The translations under genes were made by a program, and so were the position numbers. 42,188 nt of DNA from Methyloglobulus sp. (lineage in GTDB: Bacteria; Pseudomonadota; Gammaproteobacteria; Methylococcales; Methylomonadaceae): assembly GCA_013141505.1 (NCBI GenBank), contig JABFQX010000036.1, positions 1 through 42,188 of the forward strand. Reading direction: 5' to 3'. Below the pieces are notes generated by a model. That model saw only the letters and a list, made by a program, of their open reading frames with translations. It was not told where the DNA came from and did not search any database. Below are positions 24,957 through 33,717 of this stretch, one piece after another (position 1 is the stretch's first letter; each line of letters begins with the position of its first letter).

Positions 24957-26231
24957 CTAAAATGCATTTTTACAGAACAACGTGCCGCCAGGTGCTGGTA
25001 CAATGATTTCTAAGTTATCAGGGGTATGCTCAGCAAAAATGGGGCTGGCGGGATTTGCCTCTTTGTAAGGGGCTGCATAAGCCCCTATTTTTGCTCCAGA
25101 AGCGCTATTGTCTCTTGAAGGAATTGCACGCATGTGGGGTCTACCTCCGCCAGGAAGTGAATCCTGATTTTCCTTGAACATTGCCAGAGGGTATTCGTCT
25201 ATGGCGCAGACCTCATGTGTAGGGTTTGTTAAGGCGTTAGCTTTACAAACGGCGGCGGCAGTTGGGTTCAATCTTTTATAATAAGCTACATTATTCGCTT
25301 GTCTTTTCGTCCTGTTCGCCCGATCCACAGTTACCACTCGTGCGTAACCTAGTTTTTGGGCATCCTGAATATGATTAGCAGATTGGGGGTAGGCTACAGG
25401 ATCGACACATGCCAAACCTAAAGCCAAATTCGCTTTCGCTTGCCCCCCGACACCAACAGTGGCATCGGAACCGCCGTTAACTGCAATCGCGCTATCGGTG
25501 AAAATTTGGCCGTCATGCCCTTTAAGCCCAATCGTAATGGCACCGAAACTATCAGTGCCGCTATTTATGCCGACGAACTTTAATACATTGGTTTTTGTGG
25601 CTAAAGTATCTGAAGGCTTTAATGTCAACAGCAGGTTCGTTGCCAAGAATAGTGGCTGAAGCGTAACACGGGCGACAAAGGCATTATTGAGGTACACGTC
25701 CACGATGTCCCCGTCCGGATTCCCGGCATCGTAAATGTCTACTACAACCTTCTGTTTTCGGAAGACATTATTGGCTATGGAGTGTTGCGGCACCGTTTTA
25801 ATCCCTGGTATTGCTGCGGCAGTTGGGGCAATTGCTTGGACTGAAGGCGGAGCTGCCATGCTTAAGGGTACTGCTGTACAATCAACTGTGGCGGGTAAGT
25901 TGTGATTGATGCGCCACTGCATGAGCCGGTGCTGAAATTCGGCGCGGCGTTCAAATTTTGGACCCGATGGATGAAACTCCTTGTCTCCCCCTTGTTGCCT
26001 GAACTTTTCCTGGTCAACGTCATCCAGTTCTTGATCCCACGGGTTTAACCCCAGTTTTTCTTCCCAAGCAAGGTCACGTTGTAAATCCAAGTAAAACTGT
26101 CTGGGAATAACCGGTTTGCCGGATGCCGTACAATTGGGGCTGTCAGATATCCGCGTGTTGGTGTCGGCATAAAGCGGGCTTGCCAGTGCCATTGCCAGTA
26201 GACAAGTTACAGCTTGTTTTGTATTGAGCAT
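24957..26231 (-). CDS. Exported protein with a C-terminal NucA/NucB-type deoxyribonuclease domain
   Basis: The 424-residue protein has a signal peptide at 1-22 (cleavage after SPLYA). A charged N-terminal region (about 30-115) is followed by a Pro/Ala linker, then a beta-rich domain (about 160-275). The C-terminal part (about 290-424) carries NucA/NucB features: HIQDAQKLGYARVVTVDRAN, a Cys-flanked CAIDEYPLAMF with DEYP at 345-348, and SRDNSASGAKIGAY. In that family the DEYPFA region holds active-site residues. It probably degrades DNA in the periplasm or outside the cell, for nutrient use, DNA uptake or competition. A ComJ-like gene follows 16 bp downstream. The middle beta domain was not recognised. 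Confidence 0.75.
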   Translation of the reverse strand: MLNTKQAVTCLLAMALASPLYADTNTRISDSPNCTASGKPVIPRQFYLDLQRDLAWEEKLGLNPWDQELDDVDQEKFRQQGGDKEFHPSGPKFERRAEFQHRLMQWRINHNLPATVDCTAVPLSMAAPPSVQAIAPTAAAIPGIKTVPQHSIANNVFRKQKVVVDIYDAGNPDGDIVDVYLNNAFVARVTLQPLFLATNLLLTLKPSDTLATKTNVLKFVGINSGTDSFGAITIGLKGHDGQIFTDSAIAVNGGSDATVGVGGQAKANLALGLACVDPVAYPQSANHIQDAQKLGYARVVTVDRANRTKRQANNVAYYKRLNPTAAAVCKANALTNPTHEVCAIDEYPLAMFKENQDSLPGGGRPHMRAIPSRDNSASGAKIGAYAAPYKEANPASPIFAEHTPDNLEIIVPAPGGTLFCKNAF

Positions 26232-26531
26232 TTTGAGGGTTCCGTTTTGATTAGGGGCTGAGTTTATCCGTTAAAAACTTATATTGTCAACTAATTTAAT
26301 AAGTGATGAATGTACGGGGCAAAACTAAAGGTTGTCCTATATTATGGATTCGGCCTTTAACTGTTTGAAATAGCGGTGAACCCCTTCGGTTACTTCGACT
26401 ACGCTCAGCACAAGTTCGCTCAGGGTACGTTACCATGGCGTTCCCTGAGCGAAGCCGAAGGAAAATTAAAACTTCATAAGGCCGGATCAATAATGGATCA
26501 CGATAAAACCGATGGAATTGGGCAGGTGGCG
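26232..26531. other. Intergenic region largely filled by a dispersed repeat
   Basis: 300 bp between the nuclease gene and apeB. The repeat described at 26331-26504 fills most of it; the left 100 bp are AT-rich and should hold the nuclease promoter, which I could not identify. Confidence 0.4.
26331..26504. repeat. Dispersed repeat element, copy B (long palindromic core)
   Basis: The left end GGTTGTCCTATATTATGGAT matches the left end of the element at 6121-6255. The right end in reverse (ATCGTGATCCATTATTGATC) matches that copy's right end. Inside are TCGCTCAGGG/CCCTGAGCGA and CCTTCGG/CCGAAGG inverted repeats, the extragenic palindrome type common in proteobacteria. The arms are imperfect inverted repeats of each other. 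No coding sequence. Confidence 0.6.
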
Positions 26532-27833
26532 TTAGTTCGTAAAGAATGCTTTCAACACCCTAACCATAAAGCCATGATCCAAAACCCCCGCACTTTCCCG
26601 AATGCTGTGCATGGCCCACATGGGGTTGCCGACATCAACGGAACGGAGACCCAACTTCGCTGAGGCAATAGGGCCAATGGTGCTGCCGCAAGGCAAATCA
26701 CCACGGTGTGAATAGTATTGGTACGGCACATTGGCCCCATTGCACCATTCGCTAAATAGCGCAGACGACATACTTTCCGAGCTATAGCGTTGATTCACAT
26801 TCATTTTAATTACCGGGCCTTGGTTGACCAAGACTTTATGGTCATGGTCATACGCGGATGGGAAATTGGGGTTATAAGCGTGGGCCATATCAGCGCTGAT
26901 GAGGAAACTCTTGGCAAGGATTCGGGGCAGATCCTGCTGATCAAGTTGTACGCTTTGGGCAATACGTTCGAGGATGGTCGGTAAAAAACTGCTGTCAGCA
27001 CCTTTGTTGCTCTCGCTGCCGATTTCTTCATGGTCGAATAAAGCGCACACCAACGTATTTTCGTTATCTAACACCGCATCATCCAGTAAGGCTTGCAGCG
27101 CGGCATGACAGGATGCCAGATTATCTATTTGGCTGTCACTGTAAAATTCGTCGTGCGCTCCCCACGTACTGCCTTTTTGGGTGTCATAGACCGCCAAATC
27201 CCAAGACAGGATGCGGGCAGCATCAATGCCTGATTGCTGTTGCAATAGGTCTTGAAAATAATCAGGGGCTAATTGTTGTTCCGTCAAGGTAGATAAAATC
27301 AGCGGTAATTCATTGTGTTTATGCAGCTTCAAGCCATCTTCATTGACTGTCCTGTTCATGTGGATTGCCAGATTAGGTAAGCGTAATAACGGCGTATCAA
27401 ACCTGATTAATGAGCTTTCGATTTTGTTATCGCTATTTTTATAGCAAATACGACCAGCAAGACTTAAATCCCGGTCAGTAAAAGTCGCAAGAATAGGGCC
27501 GCCATAAATTTCCACGCCAATCCTGACTAAGCCTTCTTTGCCCTGCGCCGGATTCGGTTTGACCCTCAAGCCAGGGGAGTCAGTATGTGCGCCGACCAGC
27601 TTGAATCCCGTTTCCAGCAAAGGTTTTGTGCCTGTTACAAACACGATGATCGAAGAATCATCACGAACTACATAATAACGTTGCCCCGGTTCAATCTGCC
27701 ATTGGGCAGTTTCATCCAGCTTGGTAAAGTCAAACGGCTTAAGTAAGCCCTCGATAGTATTCACTACATGCCACGGGCTGGGGCTGGCATCTATGAAGTT
27801 GAGGAGGGCTTGAATGGGCTGAGGTGCGGTCAT
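26532..27833 (-). CDS. apeB: M18 family aspartyl-type aminopeptidase
   Basis: This 433-residue cytosolic metallopeptidase removes N-terminal residues, in this family mostly Asp and Glu, from peptides. GAHTDSPGLRVKP holds the first metal-binding His, FDHEEIGSESNKGADSSFL the metal and catalytic acids, and SADMAHAYNPNFPSAYDHDH and HRGDLPCGSTIGPI later conserved segments. Length and order match the M18 family throughout, with no damage. The gene stands alone with no apparent operon partner. Confidence 0.95.
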   Translation of the reverse strand: MTAPQPIQALLNFIDASPSPWHVVNTIEGLLKPFDFTKLDETAQWQIEPGQRYYVVRDDSSIIVFVTGTKPLLETGFKLVGAHTDSPGLRVKPNPAQGKEGLVRIGVEIYGGPILATFTDRDLSLAGRICYKNSDNKIESSLIRFDTPLLRLPNLAIHMNRTVNEDGLKLHKHNELPLILSTLTEQQLAPDYFQDLLQQQSGIDAARILSWDLAVYDTQKGSTWGAHDEFYSDSQIDNLASCHAALQALLDDAVLDNENTLVCALFDHEEIGSESNKGADSSFLPTILERIAQSVQLDQQDLPRILAKSFLISADMAHAYNPNFPSAYDHDHKVLVNQGPVIKMNVNQRYSSESMSSALFSEWCNGANVPYQYYSHRGDLPCGSTIGPIASAKLGLRSVDVGNPMWAMHSIRESAGVLDHGFMVRVLKAFFTN

Positions 27834-28246
27834 AAGTATTAATTGGGTCGTTATTTTAAATTTTGGTCGGTTTAGTTTGCCCGATTGTTGATTAAAGTAC
27901 CTATCTGTAATGAGTCAAATTAATCGGTAAGCTGTTTTTTGACAGCTCAAGTATAAAGTCATCACTGTGGAAAATTCCACTAATCAACGATAATCAGTCA
28001 ACTTTATCAGCAATCGTAGCTTTCTAAGATAACTGGAAAGACCTTTGTTTGCTATAATCAAACACGAGCTTGCTGATGTGGCAACCTTGCACAAGATTGT
28101 TCAAGAGTTTGTTCAAGTAAATCAAGCAGAATTGCAAAACTAAAATTTTAGCCCTATTTAGAAAATGCGCTGCCACGTTGGCTATCGTTTTCACATGCCC
28201 TTAAAACGCAGGTTTCCACACTAACAAATCTGCAACGACTCAAAAA
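27834..28246. other. Divergent intergenic region between apeB and the PBP gene
   Basis: About 410 bp. TATAAT at 28053-28058 looks like a -10 element, but no good -35 is found at proper distance. The same area holds a possible short ORF (28045-28143). Otherwise I see nothing. Confidence 0.3.
28045..28143 (+). CDS. Possible small protein or gene remnant (32 residues)
   Basis: A TTG start preceded by GGAAAG would give a 32-residue peptide, FAIIKHELADVATLHKIVQE continuing to QAELQN. The composition looks protein-like and helical, more so than the surrounding intergenic DNA. It may be a real small protein or the end of a decayed gene. No family was recognised and the start codon is weak. Confidence 0.22.
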   Translation: MFAIIKHELADVATLHKIVQEFVQVNQAELQN

Positions 28247-31200
28247 ATGGATAAACAAATCCTCAACCGATTTTTAACGGCCTATATCGTCATTGGCCTA
28301 TTTGTTTTGATAGTAGTCGCCGTCAAAATAGTTCAGCAGGAAGTTACAACTTCAAAATACCAGGCACGTTACCTTTCCGAAATTGCCAGAAAATTGAGTT
28401 TTAAGGTCAAGCCGGGTGCCAGCGATTCAATTCGTTTCCCACAGTATGGCCCGTACGACCAACGTTTGGGGTACACACTCATCCCTGATGTTATCAAGCG
28501 TTTGCAAAATGTCGGTTTCGATATTACCGCCCAGGCATCGTCATCGCCGCTGATGAACAAACTGGAAGATTATGGCTTGTTTCCGATTTATCAGGAAAAA
28601 ACCCGGTCGGGCTTGAGGATTGTTGATCAACTCGATAATGCCATTTTCAGCACTATTTATCCCAGCCGTGGTTACGCAAATTTTTCGTCGATTCCGCCTT
28701 TGGTTTTGCAAACCTTGCTTTTTATTGAAAACAGGGAGTTATTGAGCAACCAATACCCCAGCCAGAACCCGGCGGTGGAGTGGGATCGCTTTGGATTCGC
28801 CACCTTACAAATGATGGCGACTAAACTCGGCCTAACCGACAGTACCCCAGGTGGCAGCACCTTAGCGACACAAATAGAAAAATATCGACATTCATCAAAT
28901 GGTTACACCAATTCTATCACCGATAAATTCCGGCAAATGGCAAGTGCATCCATTCGTAGTTATTTACTGGGCACTGATACCCGGGAGATGCGTAAGCAGA
29001 TTGTCCTCGCTTATCTCAATTCCATGCCGTTATCGGCTACCCCAAAAGCAGGCGAAGTTCATGGCCTGGGTGATGGCTTGAACGCCTGGTTTGGCGCTGA
29101 TTTTGATGAGGTCAATAGATTGCTTGCACCGGGTTCATTCAAAGCGAAAGAATCAATAAGCCTGCAGCAAGCGGCGGCATTTCGACAGGTATTGACAACG
29201 TTGTTGTCGCAGCGACGTCCTTCATACTTATTGGGTAAAGGTTTCAAAGATTTGCACGAGCTGACCGATAGTTATCTTCGCTTAATGGCGAGTCAAGGCT
29301 TCATCTCCAATGCGTTGCGTGATGCCGCCATCAAAGTGACTCATTTGAAGCCTGTCACAATCGTATCTGCACCCACCACGTTTATGGCTGGCAAAAAAAC
29401 CCAAACCATATTACGTACTCGTCTTGCCAAAACTTTGGGAGTCAAGTCCAATTACGAACTCGATAGACTGGACTTAACGGTCAAAACAACTATTGATTAC
29501 GAGTTGCAGCAAGCAATCTCAAAAGCCTTGCATGGCTTAAGCGAACCTGAAAAAGCCCAGGAAGCCGGGGTGCTAGGGTTTCGCATGCTGGACAGCCATA
29601 TTGATTTGTCTGCCATTATCTACAGCGTGATGTTGTTTGAACGAAGCCCGATGGGCAATTTATTGAGGGTGCAAACCGATAGCTTTGACCAACCTTTGGA
29701 CATTAACGAAGGCATCCGCCTGGATTTGGGTTCTACTTCTAAATTACGCACCCTGGTACATTACCTTGAGCTGATAACCCAGATATATGAGCAATACCGC
29801 TACTATAGCCTAGATCAGCTCAAACAGGTCACTTTGCATCCGCGTGACTTTTTGTCGGCCTGGGTTGTCGACCAATTGAAAGCAAAAAGTGACATCGGCC
29901 TTGAAGAATTAATGAATGCGGCACTGGACAAAAAATATTCGGCCAGTCCGTATGAGTCTTTTTTCACCGGTGGCGGCCTACATCATTTCAATAATTTCGA
30001 TAAATCTGAAAATGGCCAGATCAAGTCGATACGCCATGCTTTAAGAGATTCGACCAACTTGGTTTTTATCCGCCTGATGCGTGATGTTGTTTACCATCAT
30101 CTGTACAGGCCTGACGGCATAGCTCGATGGCTGGAAGATCCTGCCGATCCTCGCCGCAATGAATATCTGGAACGCTTCGCCGACCGTGAAGGCCGTGCTT
30201 ACTTACGGCGTTTTTATGTCAAGTATCAGGGCAAAACAGCGGACGAGGCGATGGAATTGCTGATCCAAAAAGTACAACCCAAAGTGTCGCGTTATTCGAT
30301 GCTGTTTCGCACTATATACCCTGGTCAAGATGAAACTGCGTTTTATCTATTCCTGAAATCGCATATAAAAGGCACAGATCTGGTCAACGAAGATATTTAT
30401 GGGCTTTATGATAAATATTCGATTGCAGAATTTGATCTGCAAGATCAGGGTTACATCACTAAAGTGCATCCCCTGGAGTTATGGCTGGTCAGGTATATAA
30501 CCACTCATCCCAAAGCGACCCAGGATGAAATTCTGTCAGCCAGCTATCAAGAAAGGCAAGAAGTTTACCGTTGGTTGCTCAAAAGCAAGCGCCATAATTC
30601 CCAGCAAAGGCGTATCATGACCTTGCTGGAAGAGGAAGCTTTCAAGGAAATTCATACGGCTTGGCAACGGGTTGGCTATCCTTTCGGCAGGTTGACGCCT
30701 TCTTACGGCACCTCAATAGGCGCTTCAGGCGACCGCCCCGCCGCGTTGGCCGACTTAATGGGGGTATTGGTGAATGACGGAGTCCGTCTGCCTTCTATCC
30801 GCTTTGATAACATACATTTCGCTTCCGCAACGCCGTATGAAACGATTTTGACCAAACATCCTGAACAAGGCCAACGTATTTTTCCAGTCGAAGTTGCCCG
30901 TGCCGCCCGTGGCGCACTTACAGGTGTGGTTGACGGCGGTACCGCCTCACGTTTGCGGGGCATTTATACGGATAGCAATGGCAAGCCTTTAGCCGTCGGT
31001 GGCAAAACAGGTACCGGCGATCACCGCAAGCAAGTCTGGGGCGAGCGGGGGCGGCTGTTGGAATCGAAATTTATTAGCCGTGCTGCGACCTTTGTGTTTT
31101 TCCTGGGCGAGCGATTTTATGGTGTTATCACTGCTTATGTCGAAGGCCCCAACGCAGGGAAGTACCACTTTACCAGTTCATTGCCGGTACAGATCATCAA

Positions 31201-31267
31201 ATATCTTAAACCGACATTGTCGCCTTTATTGAACAGGTATGCCGTTGTCGATGAACCGCAACCGTAA
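28247..31267 (+). CDS. Class A penicillin-binding protein (transglycosylase/transpeptidase)
   Basis: This 1006-residue bifunctional enzyme polymerises and cross-links peptidoglycan. An N-terminal membrane anchor (about 9-29) is followed by the GT51 transglycosylase domain (about 140-300), with the IENRELLSNQYPSQNP region and GGSTLATQIEKYRHS equivalent to the family's EDxxFxxH and GGSTxTQQ motifs. In the transpeptidase domain, Ser496 lies in STSK, Ser602 in STN and Lys920 in KTGTG, so all three motifs needed for acylation are present. It is longer than E. coli PBP1b, with a large insert between the SxN and KTG motifs (about 630-880). It stands alone, so its partners are unknown. Confidence 0.88.
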   Translation: MDKQILNRFLTAYIVIGLFVLIVVAVKIVQQEVTTSKYQARYLSEIARKLSFKVKPGASDSIRFPQYGPYDQRLGYTLIPDVIKRLQNVGFDITAQASSSPLMNKLEDYGLFPIYQEKTRSGLRIVDQLDNAIFSTIYPSRGYANFSSIPPLVLQTLLFIENRELLSNQYPSQNPAVEWDRFGFATLQMMATKLGLTDSTPGGSTLATQIEKYRHSSNGYTNSITDKFRQMASASIRSYLLGTDTREMRKQIVLAYLNSMPLSATPKAGEVHGLGDGLNAWFGADFDEVNRLLAPGSFKAKESISLQQAAAFRQVLTTLLSQRRPSYLLGKGFKDLHELTDSYLRLMASQGFISNALRDAAIKVTHLKPVTIVSAPTTFMAGKKTQTILRTRLAKTLGVKSNYELDRLDLTVKTTIDYELQQAISKALHGLSEPEKAQEAGVLGFRMLDSHIDLSAIIYSVMLFERSPMGNLLRVQTDSFDQPLDINEGIRLDLGSTSKLRTLVHYLELITQIYEQYRYYSLDQLKQVTLHPRDFLSAWVVDQLKAKSDIGLEELMNAALDKKYSASPYESFFTGGGLHHFNNFDKSENGQIKSIRHALRDSTNLVFIRLMRDVVYHHLYRPDGIARWLEDPADPRRNEYLERFADREGRAYLRRFYVKYQGKTADEAMELLIQKVQPKVSRYSMLFRTIYPGQDETAFYLFLKSHIKGTDLVNEDIYGLYDKYSIAEFDLQDQGYITKVHPLELWLVRYITTHPKATQDEILSASYQERQEVYRWLLKSKRHNSQQRRIMTLLEEEAFKEIHTAWQRVGYPFGRLTPSYGTSIGASGDRPAALADLMGVLVNDGVRLPSIRFDNIHFASATPYETILTKHPEQGQRIFPVEVARAARGALTGVVDGGTASRLRGIYTDSNGKPLAVGGKTGTGDHRKQVWGERGRLLESKFISRAATFVFFLGERFYGVITAYVEGPNAGKYHFTSSLPVQIIKYLKPTLSPLLNRYAVVDEPQP

Positions 31268-31397
31268 AACAGCTGTCTGGATAGTATTCACGACTGCTTA
31301 TTTGTTATCGAAGTGTTGAAAATTGTCGAGGCATTGTTAAAAAAGTAATCTGAACTAAGCTGGGTATCAGGTCGTAGTATCACTTACCGGAGAAATA

Positions 31398-31856
31398 ATG
31401 AATGCAAGAGTGATGGTTCTAGGTTTTGCCGCTTTTTTGGCAACAGAAGGTTATGCACAAAGTTTCTACAAGGCGGTAGGGCCGGATGGCAAAATATCTT
31501 ACAGCACACGCCCACCCGCCAAGGGCAGGATAGAAAAGACCCTGATATTTGAAAACCTGCCAAGCAGCAAGGTACCCAATGCAGGGTCATGGCAACCTGC
31601 CACCAATCCTGATATTACCCGCACCAGCGGTGTTGTCTTGTATGCCGCAGATTGGTGTGGTTTCTGCAAAAAAGCCAAAGCCTATCTGGCGAGCAAAAAT
31701 ATCATCTATCAAGAGATCAATATTGATACTGTCGATGGCAAAGGTGCTTTTGCACAGGTTAGCGGTGGTAATGGCATACCCTTATTGTTCTCAGACGGCA
31801 GACGTGTGCAAGGATTTTCTTCTGAAGCCTATGATGAGGTGTTTGCGGGTAAATAA
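31398..31856 (+). CDS. Exported DUF4124-glutaredoxin-like protein
   Basis: The 152-residue protein has a signal peptide (1-20), a DUF4124-like segment (about 22-50, FYKAVGPDGKISYSTRPP) and a glutaredoxin/thioredoxin-fold domain (about 75-150) with redox motif CGFC at 87-90 and a cis-Pro in GGNGIPLLF. It would carry out thiol-disulfide exchange in the periplasm. The start has a GGAG Shine-Dalgarno sequence. The stop is followed directly by the ATG of the DUF2380 gene, so the pair is likely one operon. Confidence 0.88.
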   Translation: MNARVMVLGFAAFLATEGYAQSFYKAVGPDGKISYSTRPPAKGRIEKTLIFENLPSSKVPNAGSWQPATNPDITRTSGVVLYAADWCGFCKKAKAYLASKNIIYQEINIDTVDGKGAFAQVSGGNGIPLLFSDGRRVQGFSSEAYDEVFAGK

Positions 31857-32372
31857 ATGATTATTAATAAAATAACGAAACCTTATTCCTTACTTGTTTT
31901 ATCGCTGCTCAGTTTTCTCTCCGCCAGCGCAAACGCGCAACCCCGTTTAGCGGTGCTTGATTTTGAATTAAGGGATCTCACCGTATTACCTGGCGTTGCC
32001 CAGGAAGTCGCACGTACTGCTTCGGTTAAACCGATGCTGGAGGTAGAATTGGCAAAGGCTGGTTATGAAATTGTTAAGATACCTTTGGCCGAACAAATAA
32101 AAGCAAGCGCTGGTTTTGGCTATTTGTTCGACCATCATGACGTTGCCGCGAAACTGGGTCTGCAATATCATGCTGATTATGTCATCGTCGGCAGGTTACA
32201 TAAGCCCAGTTTTTTGTTTGTGTACCTGATGGCGCACTTGGTTGAGGTAAAACAACAGCGTTTGGTTGCAGATTATTTGTCGGAAGTTAAAGGAGGCGAG
32301 AAAAAACTGACCCGCAAAGGGGTAGAAAGTTTGGTTGTTAAGATAAACGACACGTTTCAAACGATGAAATAA
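31857..32372 (+). CDS. Exported DUF2380 family protein
   Basis: The 171-residue protein has a signal peptide at about 1-27 (cleavage after SANA). RLAVLDFELRDLTVLPGVAQ and AAKLGLQYHADYVIVGRLHK match the DUF2380 family, whose function is not known. The overall pattern (conserved Asp-Phe-Glu, then a VIVGRL strand) recalls periplasmic proteins that assemble at the cell envelope. The start codon follows the preceding stop without a gap (TAAATG), suggesting coupled translation with the glutaredoxin-like gene. It converges on the MarR gene. Confidence 0.8.
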   Translation: MIINKITKPYSLLVLSLLSFLSASANAQPRLAVLDFELRDLTVLPGVAQEVARTASVKPMLEVELAKAGYEIVKIPLAEQIKASAGFGYLFDHHDVAAKLGLQYHADYVIVGRLHKPSFLFVYLMAHLVEVKQQRLVADYLSEVKGGEKKLTRKGVESLVVKINDTFQTMK

Positions 32373-32386
32373 TTTTTTGTGAGGCT

Positions 32387-32947
32387 TTATACGGCAGTGT
32401 GTTCCTGACAAATTTTCTCACTGTCTTGTTTCGATAGCGGTTCTTTGGTCAAGCCGCAGACGAATTGATCGGTTATCGCGGTAAAAAATTGGCAGGTTTT
32501 GCACTGGCCGAACGAGCGCGATTTGTTGGACTTTTGTAAGGCCGTCAAAACGGTCACTAGCGTTTCATCATAATATTGCAAGTCATCCTGCTTTAATAAA
32601 TCAGATGCCTGGCTAAATAGGTCGCAAGGTTTGGCTTTTTCCAGGATTGCTTTGCCTTCTGGCAAAAGGCTTAGATGGATGACTCGCCGGTCTTTGGTAT
32701 CCGTAGTTTTTTTGACATAGCCCTTCTTTTCCAGCAATAACAGGGTTTGTGACACCGTTCCTCGGGTCATCCCCAAATAATTAGTCAGCGCAGCGGGTGT
32801 GTCGCTGTATCTATTGCATCTCGACAGGTAATCCAGCGCTTGCAAATGCACGGGCTGTAGTCCGAATTCGGTGCATTTTTTTCGTTCTTCCGAACGTATC
32901 AAGGCGGCAATGCGCTCAATAATGTCGAAAACAATAACTTTTTCCAT
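32387..32947 (-). CDS. MarR family regulator with a four-Cys C-terminal tail
   Basis: The 186-residue regulator has a winged helix-turn-helix (about 30-105): LTNYLGMTRGTVSQTLLLLE for the recognition helix and DTKDRRVIHLSLLPEG for the wing, both typical of MarR. Unlike common MarR proteins, it ends in a Cys cluster, with Cys149 and Cys152 (CKTC), Cys164 and Cys180, plus His183. Such a set could bind zinc or an iron-sulfur cluster and let the protein sense metal or redox state; this is inference. It is divergent from the DUF2024 gene with about 200 bp between, so it may regulate that gene or itself. Confidence 0.88.
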   Translation of the reverse strand: MEKVIVFDIIERIAALIRSEERKKCTEFGLQPVHLQALDYLSRCNRYSDTPAALTNYLGMTRGTVSQTLLLLEKKGYVKKTTDTKDRRVIHLSLLPEGKAILEKAKPCDLFSQASDLLKQDDLQYYDETLVTVLTALQKSNKSRSFGQCKTCQFFTAITDQFVCGLTKEPLSKQDSEKICQEHTAV

Positions 32948-33150
32948 CGCTGACAGGCTCTAAAAAAGGGTGAAGTAATAAGGTGAAAATGGTAGCATAA
33001 GACATTGTGTTTCGATTCGATATTTAATTAAGCGATACCCAACGCAGCTACAATATCATGAAATTTAATAAGCTAGTTAAGAACCACGGTACACTTTTAC
33101 AGGTATCTAATGTCGGCGTTCATATCGCCCCTCTTTTTTAGGAGACAATT

Positions 33151-33414
33151 ATGACACTTTCTCATGTTTATGATACCTATGCAAAAGCCACAACAGGGCG
33201 CATCCTGCATTTTGACGTGGTGCTTGATGAGCTGGATCAGGACAAGGCTTTGCATTATGCAAAGTTATGGTTGACCAGCATAGGCTATCCTGATGCGGTC
33301 GTGACCCAAGAAAACTGTGCTTTTTGTCACAGTGCCGAGGCACCATCGGAGCTTCGCAAACAAATAGATAGCCAAGGTTATGGTATTTACAAACTTGAGG
33401 GCTGTCCAAAATAA
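33151..33414 (+). CDS. DUF2024 family protein
   Basis: The 87-residue cytosolic protein starts VYDTYAKATTGRILHFDVVL, the DUF2024 signature, and has CAFCHSAEAP in its second half. Function is unknown. The start has a TAGGAGAC Shine-Dalgarno sequence. A DUF1289 gene follows 45 bp later on the same strand, and the two may be transcribed together. Confidence 0.88.
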   Translation: MTLSHVYDTYAKATTGRILHFDVVLDELDQDKALHYAKLWLTSIGYPDAVVTQENCAFCHSAEAPSELRKQIDSQGYGIYKLEGCPK

Positions 33415-33459
33415 TAATTGCGGCTATCATTAGGCTATCAATAGCAATGAAAAAAGCGC

Positions 33460-33663
33460 ATGATAAATTCCGATAATGTTATCCAGTCACCTTGCATTAG
33501 AAATTGTTGCTTGAACGAAGACGATGTATGTCTTGGATGTTTTCGGACACTTTCCGAAGTGGTGGGTTGGGCAGGTTCTGATGATGAACTTCGGCAACAA
33601 ATTTTGGTGAATACCAAAGAGCGTCGTTTAGCCTATCAGAATAGATACAAACCGCACTGCTAA
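33460..33663 (+). CDS. DUF1289 family protein
   Basis: The 67-residue protein has SPCIRNCCLNEDDVCLGC followed by FRTLSEVVGW, the four-Cys DUF1289 signature that probably binds a metal. Function is not established. Length is normal. It follows the DUF2024 gene and precedes dhaL on the same strand. Confidence 0.92.
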   Translation: MINSDNVIQSPCIRNCCLNEDDVCLGCFRTLSEVVGWAGSDDELRQQILVNTKERRLAYQNRYKPHC

Positions 33664-33717
33664 AGTATCGGCGAAAGTATTACAATGATGCCTGAGTTCG
33701 TATCCAGGAGTATTATC

